Assembly (NCBI GenBank): GCA_016223085.1
Contig: JACRPS010000014.1
Location: forward strand, 199,269 to 263,268
Reading direction: 5' to 3'
From: Chloroflexota bacterium
Lineage (GTDB): Bacteria; Chloroflexota; Anaerolineae; Aggregatilineales; Phototrophicaceae
DNA: 64,000 nucleotides
Positions 53,340 through 62,555 of the stretch are shown in pieces (position 1 is the stretch's first letter; the number at the start of each line of letters is the position of its first letter). The notes beneath the pieces were generated by a model, which worked only from the letters and a program-made list of their open reading frames with translations, ran no database searches and was not told the origin of the DNA. A program made the translations under genes and the position numbers.

Positions 53340-54749
53340 ATGGTGGCCGGTCTGCACACGGAGCCGGATGACGTGAACCAAACCGAACGCGAACGGCAGG
53401 TTCGCCTACTGACACAGCATCTGCATGAATATATGAGCCGCTACGGTTATCAGGTGACAGAAGTGCCGGTGATCGAAGCGGCTGATCTGTTTTTGATTAA
53501 AGCCGGCGACCAGGTGGTCAATCGCCTGTTCACCTTTGAACGACACGGCCAGCAGCTTGCCCTGCGACCGGAATTTACGGCGGCTGCCGCCCACCGTTAC
53601 CTCCAGAACAACGGTGAGTCGGTAGTACGCTGGCAGTTCAGCGGCGCGATTTTTGAGGATGACCCCGGCGACACCGGTCGCCATTATCAGCGTCACAGTA
53701 TCGGCGCGGAACTGATCGGCATGGCGGGCGCGTCCGCCGATGCCGAGATCATCGGCATGGCCGCGCAGGGGCTTGCCGGCCAGGGGATACAAAGCTGGCA
53801 TGTGGCGATTGGGCATATCTGGCTGCTGCGGTTGGTGCTGACGGAATTTGGCCTGGACAGCCGCACCGAACGGTTTCTCCTGCACGCGGTCCCGGCCTTG
53901 CGCGACCCTACGCGCGGCAAAAGCTACGTGCTGGACCAGCTTGACAAGCTGCTGCTGGGGATGCCAGACAAGAGCCAGACCTGGACACCGGACGCACTGG
54001 CGGAACCCAACGCCCGGCACCTGCTGGACGTACTGCTGGATACTACCGGGCGCGGCGCAACGATGGGCGGGCGGACGCGCCATGACATCGCGCGGCGGCT
54101 GCTGCAAAAACGTCAGCGTGCGGCAGAACGCGGGCAGATTGTGGCCGCGCTGGACGCGCTCGAACGCTGGTGCGCCGTGAGCCTGCCGCCGCAAGATGCT
54201 TTCACCACCATGCATGACATGAGCGACGCTCCGGCTATCCGGCAAACGCTGGCAGACTGGCAGCAGATGGTTGATCTGCTGGATGCTTATGACATCGCAC
54301 CTGAGCAAATACAAATCCAGCCCGGGTTGGTGAGAAGCTGGGAGTATTACACCGGTATGGTGTTTGATCTCATGGCCGGCGATACCAGTCTCGGCGGCGG
54401 CGGGCGTTACGATGAACTGGCGCGGCTGATCGGCGGCCAGCATGACGTGCCGGCAGTGGGCTTCACCTACTATGTAGATCGGGTGATCGCGGCGCTGCCC
54501 ATGTTACAGGACTCACATCCTGCTGCCCTGGCGATTGCTCTCACGCCAGAGAATGCAGCGGCAGCGGCGCGGTGGGCGAATCAACTCCGAGGTCAAGGCC
54601 TGACCGTGTACCTACTGCCACTGGAAACCTTGCCATCGCCGCTGCCGCTCACTATAGATGATCGGGGCTACGCGAGTTTCAACAGCAACGTTTATACGCT
54701 GGCGGACAGCGACGTACTGGTTTATGACCTGAAACGAGTTGAAGCGTGA
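53340..54749 (+). CDS. hisZ: ATP phosphoribosyltransferase regulatory subunit HisZ-like
   Basis: This 469-residue HisRS paralogue lacks the tRNA-binding end. HisRS-like motif 2 (GRHYQRHSIGAELIGM), the His-binding region (LVRSWEYYTGMVFDLM) and motif 3 (GGGGRYDELARLIGG) are visible. The adjacent hisG supports HisZ rather than an authentic HisS. ATG 53340 is used; GTG 53373 has a better Shine-Dalgarno (GGAG, nine bases away) and may be the true start. The gene overlaps hisG as GTGA, giving coupled translation. Length is greater than the usual 380-400. Confidence 0.85.
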   Translation: MVAGLHTEPDDVNQTERERQVRLLTQHLHEYMSRYGYQVTEVPVIEAADLFLIKAGDQVVNRLFTFERHGQQLALRPEFTAAAAHRYLQNNGESVVRWQFSGAIFEDDPGDTGRHYQRHSIGAELIGMAGASADAEIIGMAAQGLAGQGIQSWHVAIGHIWLLRLVLTEFGLDSRTERFLLHAVPALRDPTRGKSYVLDQLDKLLLGMPDKSQTWTPDALAEPNARHLLDVLLDTTGRGATMGGRTRHDIARRLLQKRQRAAERGQIVAALDALERWCAVSLPPQDAFTTMHDMSDAPAIRQTLADWQQMVDLLDAYDIAPEQIQIQPGLVRSWEYYTGMVFDLMAGDTSLGGGGRYDELARLIGGQHDVPAVGFTYYVDRVIAALPMLQDSHPAALAIALTPENAAAAARWANQLRGQGLTVYLLPLETLPSPLPLTIDDRGYASFNSNVYTLADSDVLVYDLKRVEA

Positions 54750-55747
54750 CGACGACTCTGGCTTTGCCCAGCAAGGGCGCGATTGCCGACCCAACCCTGG
54801 TATTTCTGCGCGACTGCGGCCTACGGGTGGACAAACCCAACCAGCGCCAGTACACTGGCGCGCTGCCGGCTGTTCCCGGCATGGCTGTGCTGTTCCAGCG
54901 CGTCACCGATGTGCTGTATAAGGTGGCCGATGGCACCGTGCAGGTGGGCATTACGGGACTGGATGTTGCGCGCGAACACCCGCATCAGGATGTAATCGTT
55001 ATTCACGACAGCCTCGGTTACGGGCAATGCAGCCTCGTTGTCGCCGTGCCGGAGGCGTGGGTAGATGTAGACAACATGGTTGATCTGGCGGACGTGGCGC
55101 TGGATTTGCGCGAGTTCCAGCACCGCAACCTGCGCGTGGCAACCAAGTTCCCCACCCTTACCCGCCAGTTCTTCTACCGTCACGGGCTGCACCATTTCAC
55201 TCTGGTGAACGCCGAGGGTGCGATTGAAGCCGCGCCGACGCTCGGTTACGCTGACATCATCGTTGATCTGACGCAGACCGGCACCACGCTGCGCGAGAAT
55301 CACTTAAAGGTGCTGTCCGACGGGATTATCATGGACTCGCAGGCGTGCTTGATCGGCAACCGGCGCGCGCTGCGGGACAACCCCGCAACACTGGACAGCA
55401 TTCGTGTGCTGCTGGAATATCTGGACGGTGCGCTGATCGGGCGCGGCTTTTACCAGCTTACGGTGAACATCCAGGGCGATGACGCCGAAACCATCGCGCA
55501 AAGGGTGCTGAATAATCCGGCAACACGCGGCCTGCAGGGGCCAACCATCGCGCCGATCTATGGCCTGAACAACACCGGACAGTGGTACACGGTGACCATC
55601 ATCGTGCCATCGAAGGAACTGCTGCGCGCCGTTGACCACGTGCGCAGCATCGGCGGCACGCAGACCAGCGTCACGCCGGTGCGCTACGTTTTTCTGGAGC
55701 AATCGCCCACCTTCGCGCGGCTGCTGGAAATGCTAAAAACGGACTAA
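54746..55747 (+). CDS. hisG: ATP phosphoribosyltransferase HisG, long form
   Basis: This 333-residue enzyme catalyses the first committed step of histidine biosynthesis. The catalytic part has LPSKGAIADPTLVFLRDCGL and the PRPP loop region (GYADIIVDLTQTGTTLRENHL). The C-terminal about 90 residues (ATRGLQGPTIAPIYG ... VDHVRSIGGTQTSVTPVRYVF) look like the ACT-like HisG_C regulatory domain of long-form HisG. Long-form enzymes normally do not need HisZ, so the pair is odd. GTG 54746 overlaps the hisZ stop. Confidence 0.92.
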   Translation: MTTTLALPSKGAIADPTLVFLRDCGLRVDKPNQRQYTGALPAVPGMAVLFQRVTDVLYKVADGTVQVGITGLDVAREHPHQDVIVIHDSLGYGQCSLVVAVPEAWVDVDNMVDLADVALDLREFQHRNLRVATKFPTLTRQFFYRHGLHHFTLVNAEGAIEAAPTLGYADIIVDLTQTGTTLRENHLKVLSDGIIMDSQACLIGNRRALRDNPATLDSIRVLLEYLDGALIGRGFYQLTVNIQGDDAETIAQRVLNNPATRGLQGPTIAPIYGLNNTGQWYTVTIIVPSKELLRAVDHVRSIGGTQTSVTPVRYVFLEQSPTFARLLEMLKTD

Positions 55748-55810
55748 CCGCCAAGATACCAAGAGCGCCAAGAAAAGGAAAAACCTGGTGTTCTCTGCGT
55801 CTTGGCGGTT
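55746..55810. repeat. intergenic palindromic repeat
   Basis: AACCGCCAAGA (55746-55756) is the exact complement of TCTTGGCGGTT (55800-55810). The interior has CCAAGA/GCCAAG direct repeats. The shape suggests a dispersed palindromic element between convergent genes, and it could also act as a transcription stop. Confidence 0.55.
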
Positions 55811-57036
55811 CAAATCTGTCTTTCGACCTCATCCAGTACAGCATCAATCCGGCTGCGTTTGCCCTGGCTTTCCGCGCCCATTTCAACGGCCATTGCCAGC
55901 CCCAGCAGGCTGATTTCCGGCGGGAACTTCTGGCTGTCAGTCAGGTTCATCGTCAAAAATGGGCAGCAGAACAGCGCGCTTTTGAGATACGTGCGCCAGT
56001 CGTCGCGCAGCCAGGCGCGGTCCTTAAGTTCTTGCAGCGTCGGAATCAGCACCCGCTCGATCTTGCTGCGCAGGAACATTTCGCGCACCGGAGGCAGCGC
56101 ATAATCGTATTCGATGCGCCATAAATCGCCGTCAGGGGACAGCGCGATCTTCGTTTGCCGGTATTTCTCGAGCGGGAAGTACAGCCACATGGCAAAGACG
56201 TTGTGGAACAGCGGCTTGGTCAGGTCCAGCAGCGGGTGATGCCGCCCGGCGAAGGCCGGGTCGAAATACAGCAGCGAGCCATCGGCACGGAAAAAGACGT
56301 TGCCATTATGCGCGTCGCCGTGACCGACCACTGATGGGCCACTCTGAGCCGGATTCAGCCGATGTATGCTGCGCTCGATGATGTCATCCAGCGTATCGGC
56401 ATACACCTGCCCGTTGATTTCCCACCGCGCCTGCCGCACCTCGCGCATCGTGCAGCTTGTTCCCGGCAGTGTGATTGCTACGTCCGGCGCATAAAACCGC
56501 GCCAGCCGCCCGCCCATGAGCCGGTGATAAAACAACTGGTGAATCGGCGCTTGCGCCGCCTGTGCACCAGGTTGCATTTCCAGCGTTTGTCGGTAGATGG
56601 CGAGTAGATGATCGTCCGCCACGTTCTGCGCCGCCGTGAGCGCGGGCAGCGCGTCCGATTGCCCGGTTTCAACCGCCCAGGCAACATCAAACACCGATGG
56701 CGACTCGATCACATCGTAGACGAGGAACTGCTTGCCGGCTTCCGTCGAACTGAAAATCGGTCGAATGACCAGGTATCCAGCCTGCGCCAGCGCCGCCGCA
56801 TTGTAGTACTCATGGATGACAGTATCCGGCTCGGTGTGCGTCTTAAAAAACAGGCGTTTGCCGTCGGCCAGCGTCATGAACCCGTTAAACGAGTTCAGTG
56901 ACACGGCCAGCGGGCGCAGTTCGACGGCGGCCACGTCTGGCGCGTAAATCTCACGCACGAAATTCAGGAGCAGGGCTTCCGCCCCGCTCCGGTTCGTAAA
57001 TTGAAGCTGCTGAATCTGCTGCAGCAGGTCACTCAT
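55810..57036 (-). CDS. aminoglycoside-phosphotransferase-like kinase
   Basis: This 408-residue APH/choline-kinase-like protein has the catalytic loop HGDAHNGN (H239, D241, N244) and the metal-binding D259 (YFDPAF). Upstream Lys/Glu pairing is seen in LFFKTHTEPD and HEYYNAAAL. The substrate is unknown: small-molecule kinases of this type phosphorylate sugars, homoserine or antibiotics. The gene is co-directional with, and overlaps by about four bases, the SqdB-HisD fusion. Confidence 0.82.
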   Translation of the reverse strand: MSDLLQQIQQLQFTNRSGAEALLLNFVREIYAPDVAAVELRPLAVSLNSFNGFMTLADGKRLFFKTHTEPDTVIHEYYNAAALAQAGYLVIRPIFSSTEAGKQFLVYDVIESPSVFDVAWAVETGQSDALPALTAAQNVADDHLLAIYRQTLEMQPGAQAAQAPIHQLFYHRLMGGRLARFYAPDVAITLPGTSCTMREVRQARWEINGQVYADTLDDIIERSIHRLNPAQSGPSVVGHGDAHNGNVFFRADGSLLYFDPAFAGRHHPLLDLTKPLFHNVFAMWLYFPLEKYRQTKIALSPDGDLWRIEYDYALPPVREMFLRSKIERVLIPTLQELKDRAWLRDDWRTYLKSALFCCPFLTMNLTDSQKFPPEISLLGLAMAVEMGAESQGKRSRIDAVLDEVERQI

Positions 57037-59552
57037 GATAAGCCGATAATCTGGTTGCGCTTGCGAATCGCCAGTGCGTGCGCCGGAAAATCTTCATAGT
57101 CGGCCAGCGTCGCGGTGATTCCCTGCAAGCGTTCGTAACCTTCCCGCGACAGGTAGCCCACGCCGCTTTTTTTCAGGAAGTCCTGCACGCTCACGGACGA
57201 AAAACTCCGGGCGAAGCCGCCGGTAGGCAGAATCGCGTTTAAGCCCAGGCAGTAATTGGCAGTCGGAATCGGCGTCAGCGAACCGAGCAGGATTTCCCCC
57301 GCGTTTTTGATTTTGTTCAGCGTCACAAACGGCTCGGCGGTCAGCACTTCCAGGTGTTCCGGCGCATAGTCGTTCACAAACCGAATCGATTCGTCCAGGC
57401 TGCTGGTCAGCAGCACGCCGCCATAGTTGGACAGCACCTGCCTGATGAAGTTCTGCCGCCATTCCGGCAGTTCCGCGATGTATCCCGGCAGCACGTCCAG
57501 CGCCTTTTGCGCCACCTCGCGGCTGTGCGTCACCAGAATCGCCGCCGAGTCCGGCCCATGTTCCGCTTCAACCAGCAGATCAAGTGCCGCCAGCCGGGGG
57601 TCAACGTGTTCGTCGGTCAGGATGATGGATTCGCTTGGTCCGGCAGGCAGCCCTACATCCACGATGCCGTACAGCAGGCGCTTGGCTGCCGACACATAGC
57701 TGCTTCCGGGACCGATGATCTTCTGCACGCGCGGGATGCTCTCCGTACCATAGGCCAGCGCCGCCACCGCCTGCATCCCGCCGACGACGTAAACCTCATC
57801 CACGCCGCAGATTTCCGCCGCGACTAGCGAGGCGGCGTCCGCCTTGCCTTCCGGCGTGGGCGGTGTGACCACCGCTACACGCGGTACGCCGGCAACCCTG
57901 GCGGGGACGGCCAGCATCAACATCACCGATGGAAACGCGCCCTTGCCACGCGGCACGTACAATCCGGCGCTGGACACGGGAGACACTTTTTCCCCGGCCA
58001 TAATCCCCGGCTGCACCTCGACGAACCACAGCGGTTCGGGCATCTGCTCCTCATGGAAGCGGCGGATGTTGTCATGTGCCTGCTGAATAGCGTCAATCAC
58101 CTCTTTGCTCAACGCCTGCCGAGCCGATGCAAAATCGGCGGGTGTCGCGCACAGCATGGAAGCATTAAAATTCTTCGCGTCATACCGGCGGGCATAGTCC
58201 ACCACTGCCGCGTCGCCTTCCTGGCGCACGCGGTCAATCACTTCCTGCGCCAGCGGCAGCAGATTGCGGATGTCGGTTTCCGCGCGGCGCATGATTTTGG
58301 AGAGCTGGTCGGGGGTAAGCTGGCCGTACTCCCAGAACTGGATCACGATAATTGCTCTTTTGGCCGGCTCGTCAAGGATGTGCGACCGGCGGCGCGTGCC
58401 GTCCCAGCGGATGTCCGGCACAAGGATGTCCCGTTTGGCGGCAATTCGCTCTTTGTGCGGAAGCAGATCGGACAGCATAATCCGCAGTTCGGCTTTTACG
58501 TCGTGGGTCGGCTGGTAGCCCAGGTTAATCAGGTGGTTACGGTCGGGGTTGAAATAATGTTTGTCGAGTTCCTTACGCGGGTTATCGTAGTGGTGAACTT
58601 CGACATTTAAGCCCAATTCGTTACCCACCGCCTGCACCAGATACGCCAGTTCTTCGACCGTGTAACACTCCTCGAACTGGTTAAACACACGGTATTCACT
58701 GGCTGCCGGCGGGTTTTCAATCGCAATCGTTAAACACTGCACCGAGTCGCGCAGCGGCAAAAAACCGCGCGTTTGCCCGCCCGCGCCGTAGAGCGTCAGC
58801 GGATGGCCGATCACGGCCTGGCAGCAGAAGCGGTTGACCGCCGTGCCAAAACACTGGTCAAAATCCAGCCGGCTGCGCAGGCGTGGGTCGTCGCCCATCT
58901 GATCAATGCATGTGCCAAACACGACGCCCTGCATGATGTCGGTTGCCTTTAGTCCCCAGATTTTGCAGGCGAACATGGTGTTATTGGAGTCATGGACTTT
59001 GCTCCAATGGTAGAAGCTGCCGGCCTGCCGCGGGAACGGCAGCATATCTTTCCGCCCGCGAAACTCGACTTCAAAGAAGCCTTCGGGAATATCAATATTG
59101 GGCGTGCCGTACTCGCCCATCGTGCCCAGCTTGACCAGGTGCACCTGCGGACAGACCTCTTTCATCGCCCACAGCAGATTGAGGCTACCGATCACGTTGT
59201 TGTGCTGCGTAAAAGCGGCGTGAGCCTGATCCATCATCGAATATGGCGCGGACGGCATCTCCGCCAGGTGGACGATGGCATCCGGCTGGAAATCAGCCAG
59301 GAATTGTTTCAGGAAGGCGTAATCCAGCATATTGCCCTGACGGAATAGCAGGTCACGCCCGTAATGTTCCCGGAACGTCTGCCGCCGTTCGTCCATCCCA
59401 TACACCGGGATGGCGCTGTGGCTGCCGACTTCCTCCACCCACTGCCGCCGGTAAAACATATCGTTGCCGGCTACGTCGTGACCACGCGCGGCCAGATACT
59501 GCGCCAGCGGCCAGCCCAGATACCCATCCAGTCCTGCGATAAAAACCCTCAT
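57033..59552 (-). CDS. SqdB-like UDP-sulfoquinovose synthase fused to HisD-family dehydrogenase
   Basis: ATG 59552 has GGAG seven bases upstream; the longer frame to 59720 is unsupported. The 839-residue product has two complete parts. Residues 1-390 match SQD1/SqdB: an NAD loop (GLDGYLG), SAPYSMMD, TQHNNVIGSLN, KLGTMGEYGTPNID, and catalytic Y181/K185 in YHWSK. Residues 400-839 are a HisD fold: EAEHGPDS, PEHLE, LPTGG and HALAIRKR. At HisD zinc-site positions the fusion keeps H665 and H825, but has E662 for Gln and N766 for Asp. A773 replaces a conserved His. No stop or frameshift separates the halves. Confidence 0.88.
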   Translation of the reverse strand: MRVFIAGLDGYLGWPLAQYLAARGHDVAGNDMFYRRQWVEEVGSHSAIPVYGMDERRQTFREHYGRDLLFRQGNMLDYAFLKQFLADFQPDAIVHLAEMPSAPYSMMDQAHAAFTQHNNVIGSLNLLWAMKEVCPQVHLVKLGTMGEYGTPNIDIPEGFFEVEFRGRKDMLPFPRQAGSFYHWSKVHDSNNTMFACKIWGLKATDIMQGVVFGTCIDQMGDDPRLRSRLDFDQCFGTAVNRFCCQAVIGHPLTLYGAGGQTRGFLPLRDSVQCLTIAIENPPAASEYRVFNQFEECYTVEELAYLVQAVGNELGLNVEVHHYDNPRKELDKHYFNPDRNHLINLGYQPTHDVKAELRIMLSDLLPHKERIAAKRDILVPDIRWDGTRRRSHILDEPAKRAIIVIQFWEYGQLTPDQLSKIMRRAETDIRNLLPLAQEVIDRVRQEGDAAVVDYARRYDAKNFNASMLCATPADFASARQALSKEVIDAIQQAHDNIRRFHEEQMPEPLWFVEVQPGIMAGEKVSPVSSAGLYVPRGKGAFPSVMLMLAVPARVAGVPRVAVVTPPTPEGKADAASLVAAEICGVDEVYVVGGMQAVAALAYGTESIPRVQKIIGPGSSYVSAAKRLLYGIVDVGLPAGPSESIILTDEHVDPRLAALDLLVEAEHGPDSAAILVTHSREVAQKALDVLPGYIAELPEWRQNFIRQVLSNYGGVLLTSSLDESIRFVNDYAPEHLEVLTAEPFVTLNKIKNAGEILLGSLTPIPTANYCLGLNAILPTGGFARSFSSVSVQDFLKKSGVGYLSREGYERLQGITATLADYEDFPAHALAIRKRNQIIGLS

Positions 59553-59632
59553 GGTGTGTCTCCAAAATGTATACCCTACCCATCCCCTAAAACCCGCCAC
59601 GGGCAGGTAGGGTACGCCATTTTGTGCAGAAA

Positions 59633-60733
59633 TTACAGTACGCTCTGCGCCTGTGCCAGTGGCTGAAAGTCGACCAGCAGCCCCTGCGCTGCCAGTAGTT
59701 CCGCATTCAGGATACTGCATCCTGCCGCACCGCGGATCGTATTATGCGACAGTGCCGCAAATTTGTAACCCAGCAGCGGACACTCGCGCAGCCGCCCAAC
59801 CGATGTTGCCATGCCGCTGCCCGCATTGCGGTCACGGCGCGTCTGCGGACGGTCAATCTGCGGCAAATACTGCACCGGCTGTTCCGGCGCACTGGGAAGC
59901 TGCGGCACGGGCTGCGGTCCGCGGAATCTGTCCCACGCCGCACAAATTTCATCCAGCGATGGCCGCGCTTCCAGTTCAACCGACACCGTCACCAGATGGC
60001 CGTCCACCACCGGCACGCGGTTGCACGACGCGCTGACAACGGCGTCCAGCCACTTTACGCGGTCGCCGTCCAGACTGCCGAGCATTCGCAGCGTTTCGGT
60101 TTCCAGCTTTTCCTCGTCACCGCTGACATAGGGGACGATGTTATCAAGAATATCCAGCGACGCGACGCCGGGATACCCTGCCCCGCTGACCGCCTGCGCG
60201 CTGACAACAAAAATCTTTTTTACCCCAAACGGACGCAGCGGCGCGAGCGCCATCACGACCGGCATGGCCGTGCAGTTGGAGTTGGCGATAATCGCGCCCG
60301 TCCTCCAGCCACGCCGCGCGCGCTGGATTTCAACGAGGCGTACGTGGTCGGCGTTGGCTTCTGGCAGCAGCAGCGGCACGTCCTCAACCATGCGGTTGAC
60401 CGAGGCGTTGGTGCAGACCACGTGTCCCGCCGCCGCCAGTTCAACCTCGCGCGTTTCAGCAGCGTCTTTCGGTAGTGCCGAAAATACCAGCGGCGACGAC
60501 AACTCGTCCTCGAGCGCCTTCACCGTGAGGTGTGACACGGATGCCGGCGGGCTGCCATCCAGCACCCAGTTGGCCGCTTCGCCATAAGGCCGCCCGGCGG
60601 TGCGGCTGGAGCCGATCACTTCCACCACGTGAAACCAGGGATGGTTTTCCAGCAGTTGCACAAACCGCTGGCCAACCGCGCCGGTTGCGCCTAATACCGC
60701 AACATCGAGTTTACGTGCAGGTTGATGGTTCAT
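59633..60733 (-). CDS. asd: aspartate-semialdehyde dehydrogenase
   Basis: The 366-residue enzyme reduces aspartyl phosphate in the Lys/Thr/Met pathway. The NADP loop LGATGAVGQRFVQLL (14-28), catalytic Cys154 in NSNCTAM, the substrate region VSAQAVSGAGYPG and the second-domain His near 255 in VDGHLVTVSVE are present. The style fits the archaeal/fungal-type Asd subgroup. It is followed downstream by the SqdB-HisD fusion and preceded by pheA, with spacing of 2 bases between pheA and asd. Together they look like one amino-acid biosynthesis operon. Confidence 0.95.
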   Translation of the reverse strand: MNHQPARKLDVAVLGATGAVGQRFVQLLENHPWFHVVEVIGSSRTAGRPYGEAANWVLDGSPPASVSHLTVKALEDELSSPLVFSALPKDAAETREVELAAAGHVVCTNASVNRMVEDVPLLLPEANADHVRLVEIQRARRGWRTGAIIANSNCTAMPVVMALAPLRPFGVKKIFVVSAQAVSGAGYPGVASLDILDNIVPYVSGDEEKLETETLRMLGSLDGDRVKWLDAVVSASCNRVPVVDGHLVTVSVELEARPSLDEICAAWDRFRGPQPVPQLPSAPEQPVQYLPQIDRPQTRRDRNAGSGMATSVGRLRECPLLGYKFAALSHNTIRGAAGCSILNAELLAAQGLLVDFQPLAQAQSVL

Positions 60734-60735
60734 GG

Positions 60736-61578
60736 TTATATTCCTACGGATTCACGTCCGGTCTTCACGGCAGGATACGAACCGAGCATCTTCACAAACG
60801 AGGCGCGCTGAAGCAACCGTGCCAATGCTTCCTGAAACACCGGGTCCTGCCAGTGACCTTCCACGTCGAGGTAAAACACCGGCTCCCAGGGGCGGTTGCG
60901 CCGGGGGCGGGATTCGATCTTGGTCAGATTTAGGCCGCGTGTGGCAAACTCCCCCAGACAGTCATACAGGGCAGCGGGCCGGTGGCGCGTGGCAAACACC
61001 AGCGATGTTTTATTGTAATCGGCGCGCGGCGGGTCATCATACCCGAGGATAAAAAACCGGGTGAAGTTAAACGCCACGTCCTCTATCTCTGTCGCCAGAA
61101 CCTCGAGTTGATACAACTGCCCCGCGAGTTCGCTGGCAATCGCGCCAGTGTTGGGCACCGGTTCCTGCGACAGATCGTGCGCCGCGCCGGCGGTATCGTA
61201 CCAGGGAACGCCTTTTAGCCCGTTCCGCCGCAGGAATTGTTCGCACTGGGCGAGCGCCTGCGGGTGCGAACGCACCTGCTTGAGATTGTCCAGCGTTTGG
61301 CCGGGCGGCGCGAGCAGCGCATGATGCACGTGCAGCACCACGTCAGCCTGGATGCGCAGATCGGAGTCCATCAGCAGTTCATAGGCCTGGTTCACCGCCC
61401 CCGCCAGCGCGTTTTCTACTGGCAGAATCGCATACGTTACCCGGCGGGAATGGACCGCCTCGAACAGATCGGTCAGCGTCGGGCAGGGATGAACATCTAC
61501 GGTATCACCAAAATGCTGGCGGATAGCCTGTTCCGAATAGGCGCCGTGTATCCCCTGGAAAGCAACTGTGTCGCGCAC
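60736..61578 (-). CDS. pheA: prephenate dehydratase
   Basis: This enzyme converts prephenate to phenylpyruvate. The catalytic domain (VAFQGIHGAYSEQA, ILPVENALAGAV, TRFFILG) and a C-terminal ACT domain with the Phe-sensing ESRP motif (TKIESRPRRN) are complete. The frame extends to GTG 61623, but GTG 61578 has AAGGA six bases upstream and the conserved start lies right behind it, so it is chosen (280 residues). The untranslated leader then contains a perfect hairpin (61605-61623). Confidence 0.92.
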   Translation of the reverse strand: MRDTVAFQGIHGAYSEQAIRQHFGDTVDVHPCPTLTDLFEAVHSRRVTYAILPVENALAGAVNQAYELLMDSDLRIQADVVLHVHHALLAPPGQTLDNLKQVRSHPQALAQCEQFLRRNGLKGVPWYDTAGAAHDLSQEPVPNTGAIASELAGQLYQLEVLATEIEDVAFNFTRFFILGYDDPPRADYNKTSLVFATRHRPAALYDCLGEFATRGLNLTKIESRPRRNRPWEPVFYLDVEGHWQDPVFQEALARLLQRASFVKMLGSYPAVKTGRESVGI

Positions 61579-61604
61579 GAGGTTTCCTTCATCCAATACA
61601 AAAC

Positions 61605-61623
61605 GTGGAGCAACGCGCTCCAC
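61605..61623 (-). promoter_or_regulatory. hairpin in the pheA leader
   Basis: A 7-bp perfect inverted repeat (61605-61611 with 61617-61623) with a 5-base loop lies about 27 bases upstream of the chosen pheA start. It may affect translation or stability. No leader peptide is obvious. Confidence 0.4.
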
Positions 61624-61822
61624 GCTTCCATTTGTCAGCCTTTTATCGTGTTATATTGCATTTGACATGCCGACCCTGACAATGATAGACTTTTTAAGAT
61701 GAGGGTAAGCAATATTGAGGGCGAAATCCAAATTTCTTCGTCCCGGACATCGCGGGTAAGAGTATAACCCGCCTTCAGCAGCAAATCAAGCACCCACACC
61801 CAGATAGAGGATGGGTTTAATT

Positions 61823-62446
61823 ATGCAGGAAACACGACAGCACATTCTCGATATCCTGAAAGAACGCGGCGAAGCCACCGTAGACGACATCGTTGAAGAC
61901 CTGCGGAAACGCCGGGGGACGATTACCGCCGTCACCGTCCGGCACCACCTATCCCGCTTGCAGGAAGAAAACCTGATTACCACGCCGCAGCTTCGCCACC
62001 GCAACGCGCCCGGTCGCCCACAGCATATTTATACGCTTACCGAGGAAGCGAAAGAATATTTCCCGAATAACTACAAGCCGCTGGCCTCGCACCTGATTGA
62101 ACAATTGGCGCAGCAGCTTCCGGCACGGCAGGTGAACGTCATTCTGGAAGGTGTGGCGGATCAGATGGCCGCCGACGCCAACATCGGCGATCTTCCGCTG
62201 CCGGAACGGCTTGATCTGGCGGTGGAGTACCTGAACCAGCACGGTTATAAAGCCCGGTGGGAAAAACATCCTGACGGCTACCTGCTCCAGACCACCAACT
62301 GCCCGTACCATCACATTTCGGAAAACAACCCAGCGCTGTGTGATATGGACATGCGGCTGGTGTCGTCCATTCTGGGCGTGGTGCCCCGGCTGCTGTCGCG
62401 GATGTCGCGCGGCGATCATGCCTGCGCCTACATCATCCCGGCCTGA
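61823..62446 (+). CDS. SufR-like helix-turn-helix regulator with cysteine cluster
   Basis: It starts at ATG 61823 (an upstream start at 61811 is possible) and is about 207 residues. The N-terminal 75 residues are a DeoR/MarR-like winged HTH (GEATVDDIVEDLRKRRGTITAVTVRHHLSRL). The C-terminal part has three cysteines spaced C164-x12-C177-x27-C205, counted from the upstream Met. SufR, the Fe-S-sensing repressor, has a similar arrangement with a fourth Cys at a position that is Val191 here. It is followed by an A-type Fe-S carrier, so regulation of Fe-S assembly is likely. Confidence 0.85.
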   Translation: MQETRQHILDILKERGEATVDDIVEDLRKRRGTITAVTVRHHLSRLQEENLITTPQLRHRNAPGRPQHIYTLTEEAKEYFPNNYKPLASHLIEQLAQQLPARQVNVILEGVADQMAADANIGDLPLPERLDLAVEYLNQHGYKARWEKHPDGYLLQTTNCPYHHISENNPALCDMDMRLVSSILGVVPRLLSRMSRGDHACAYIIPA

Positions 62447-62477
62447 GCCGCCATTATGACGATAAGCATCTATTAAA

Positions 62478-62506
62478 TTGACGCTCATCGTCAAGCCTGT
62501 TATAAT
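62478..62506 (+). promoter_or_regulatory. promoter of the Fe-S carrier gene with overlapping palindrome
   Basis: TTGACG (62478-62483) and TATAAT (62501-62506) have a 17-base spacer. The -35 box is the left arm of a perfect palindrome TTGACG-N5-CGTCAA (62478-62494). A repressor bound there would block RNA polymerase. The adjacent SufR-like protein is the obvious candidate, by inference. Confidence 0.7.
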
Positions 62507-62555
62507 CGTAACCAAAATAGCTAAGTAACCCCGAGGTTGAGGAGATTTTAGGCGC

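Noticed and set aside
53406-54443. Long minus-strand frame over hisZ (345 residues)
   Set aside because: It is a shadow of the GC-rich hisZ gene: Gln/His/Arg-rich composition, no family, and hisZ motifs are clear on the plus strand.
53340-54749. Histidyl-tRNA synthetase (hisS)
   Set aside because: Motif 3 and the His loop deviate from HisRS, no anticodon-binding end is seen, and hisG follows directly, so HisZ is preferred.
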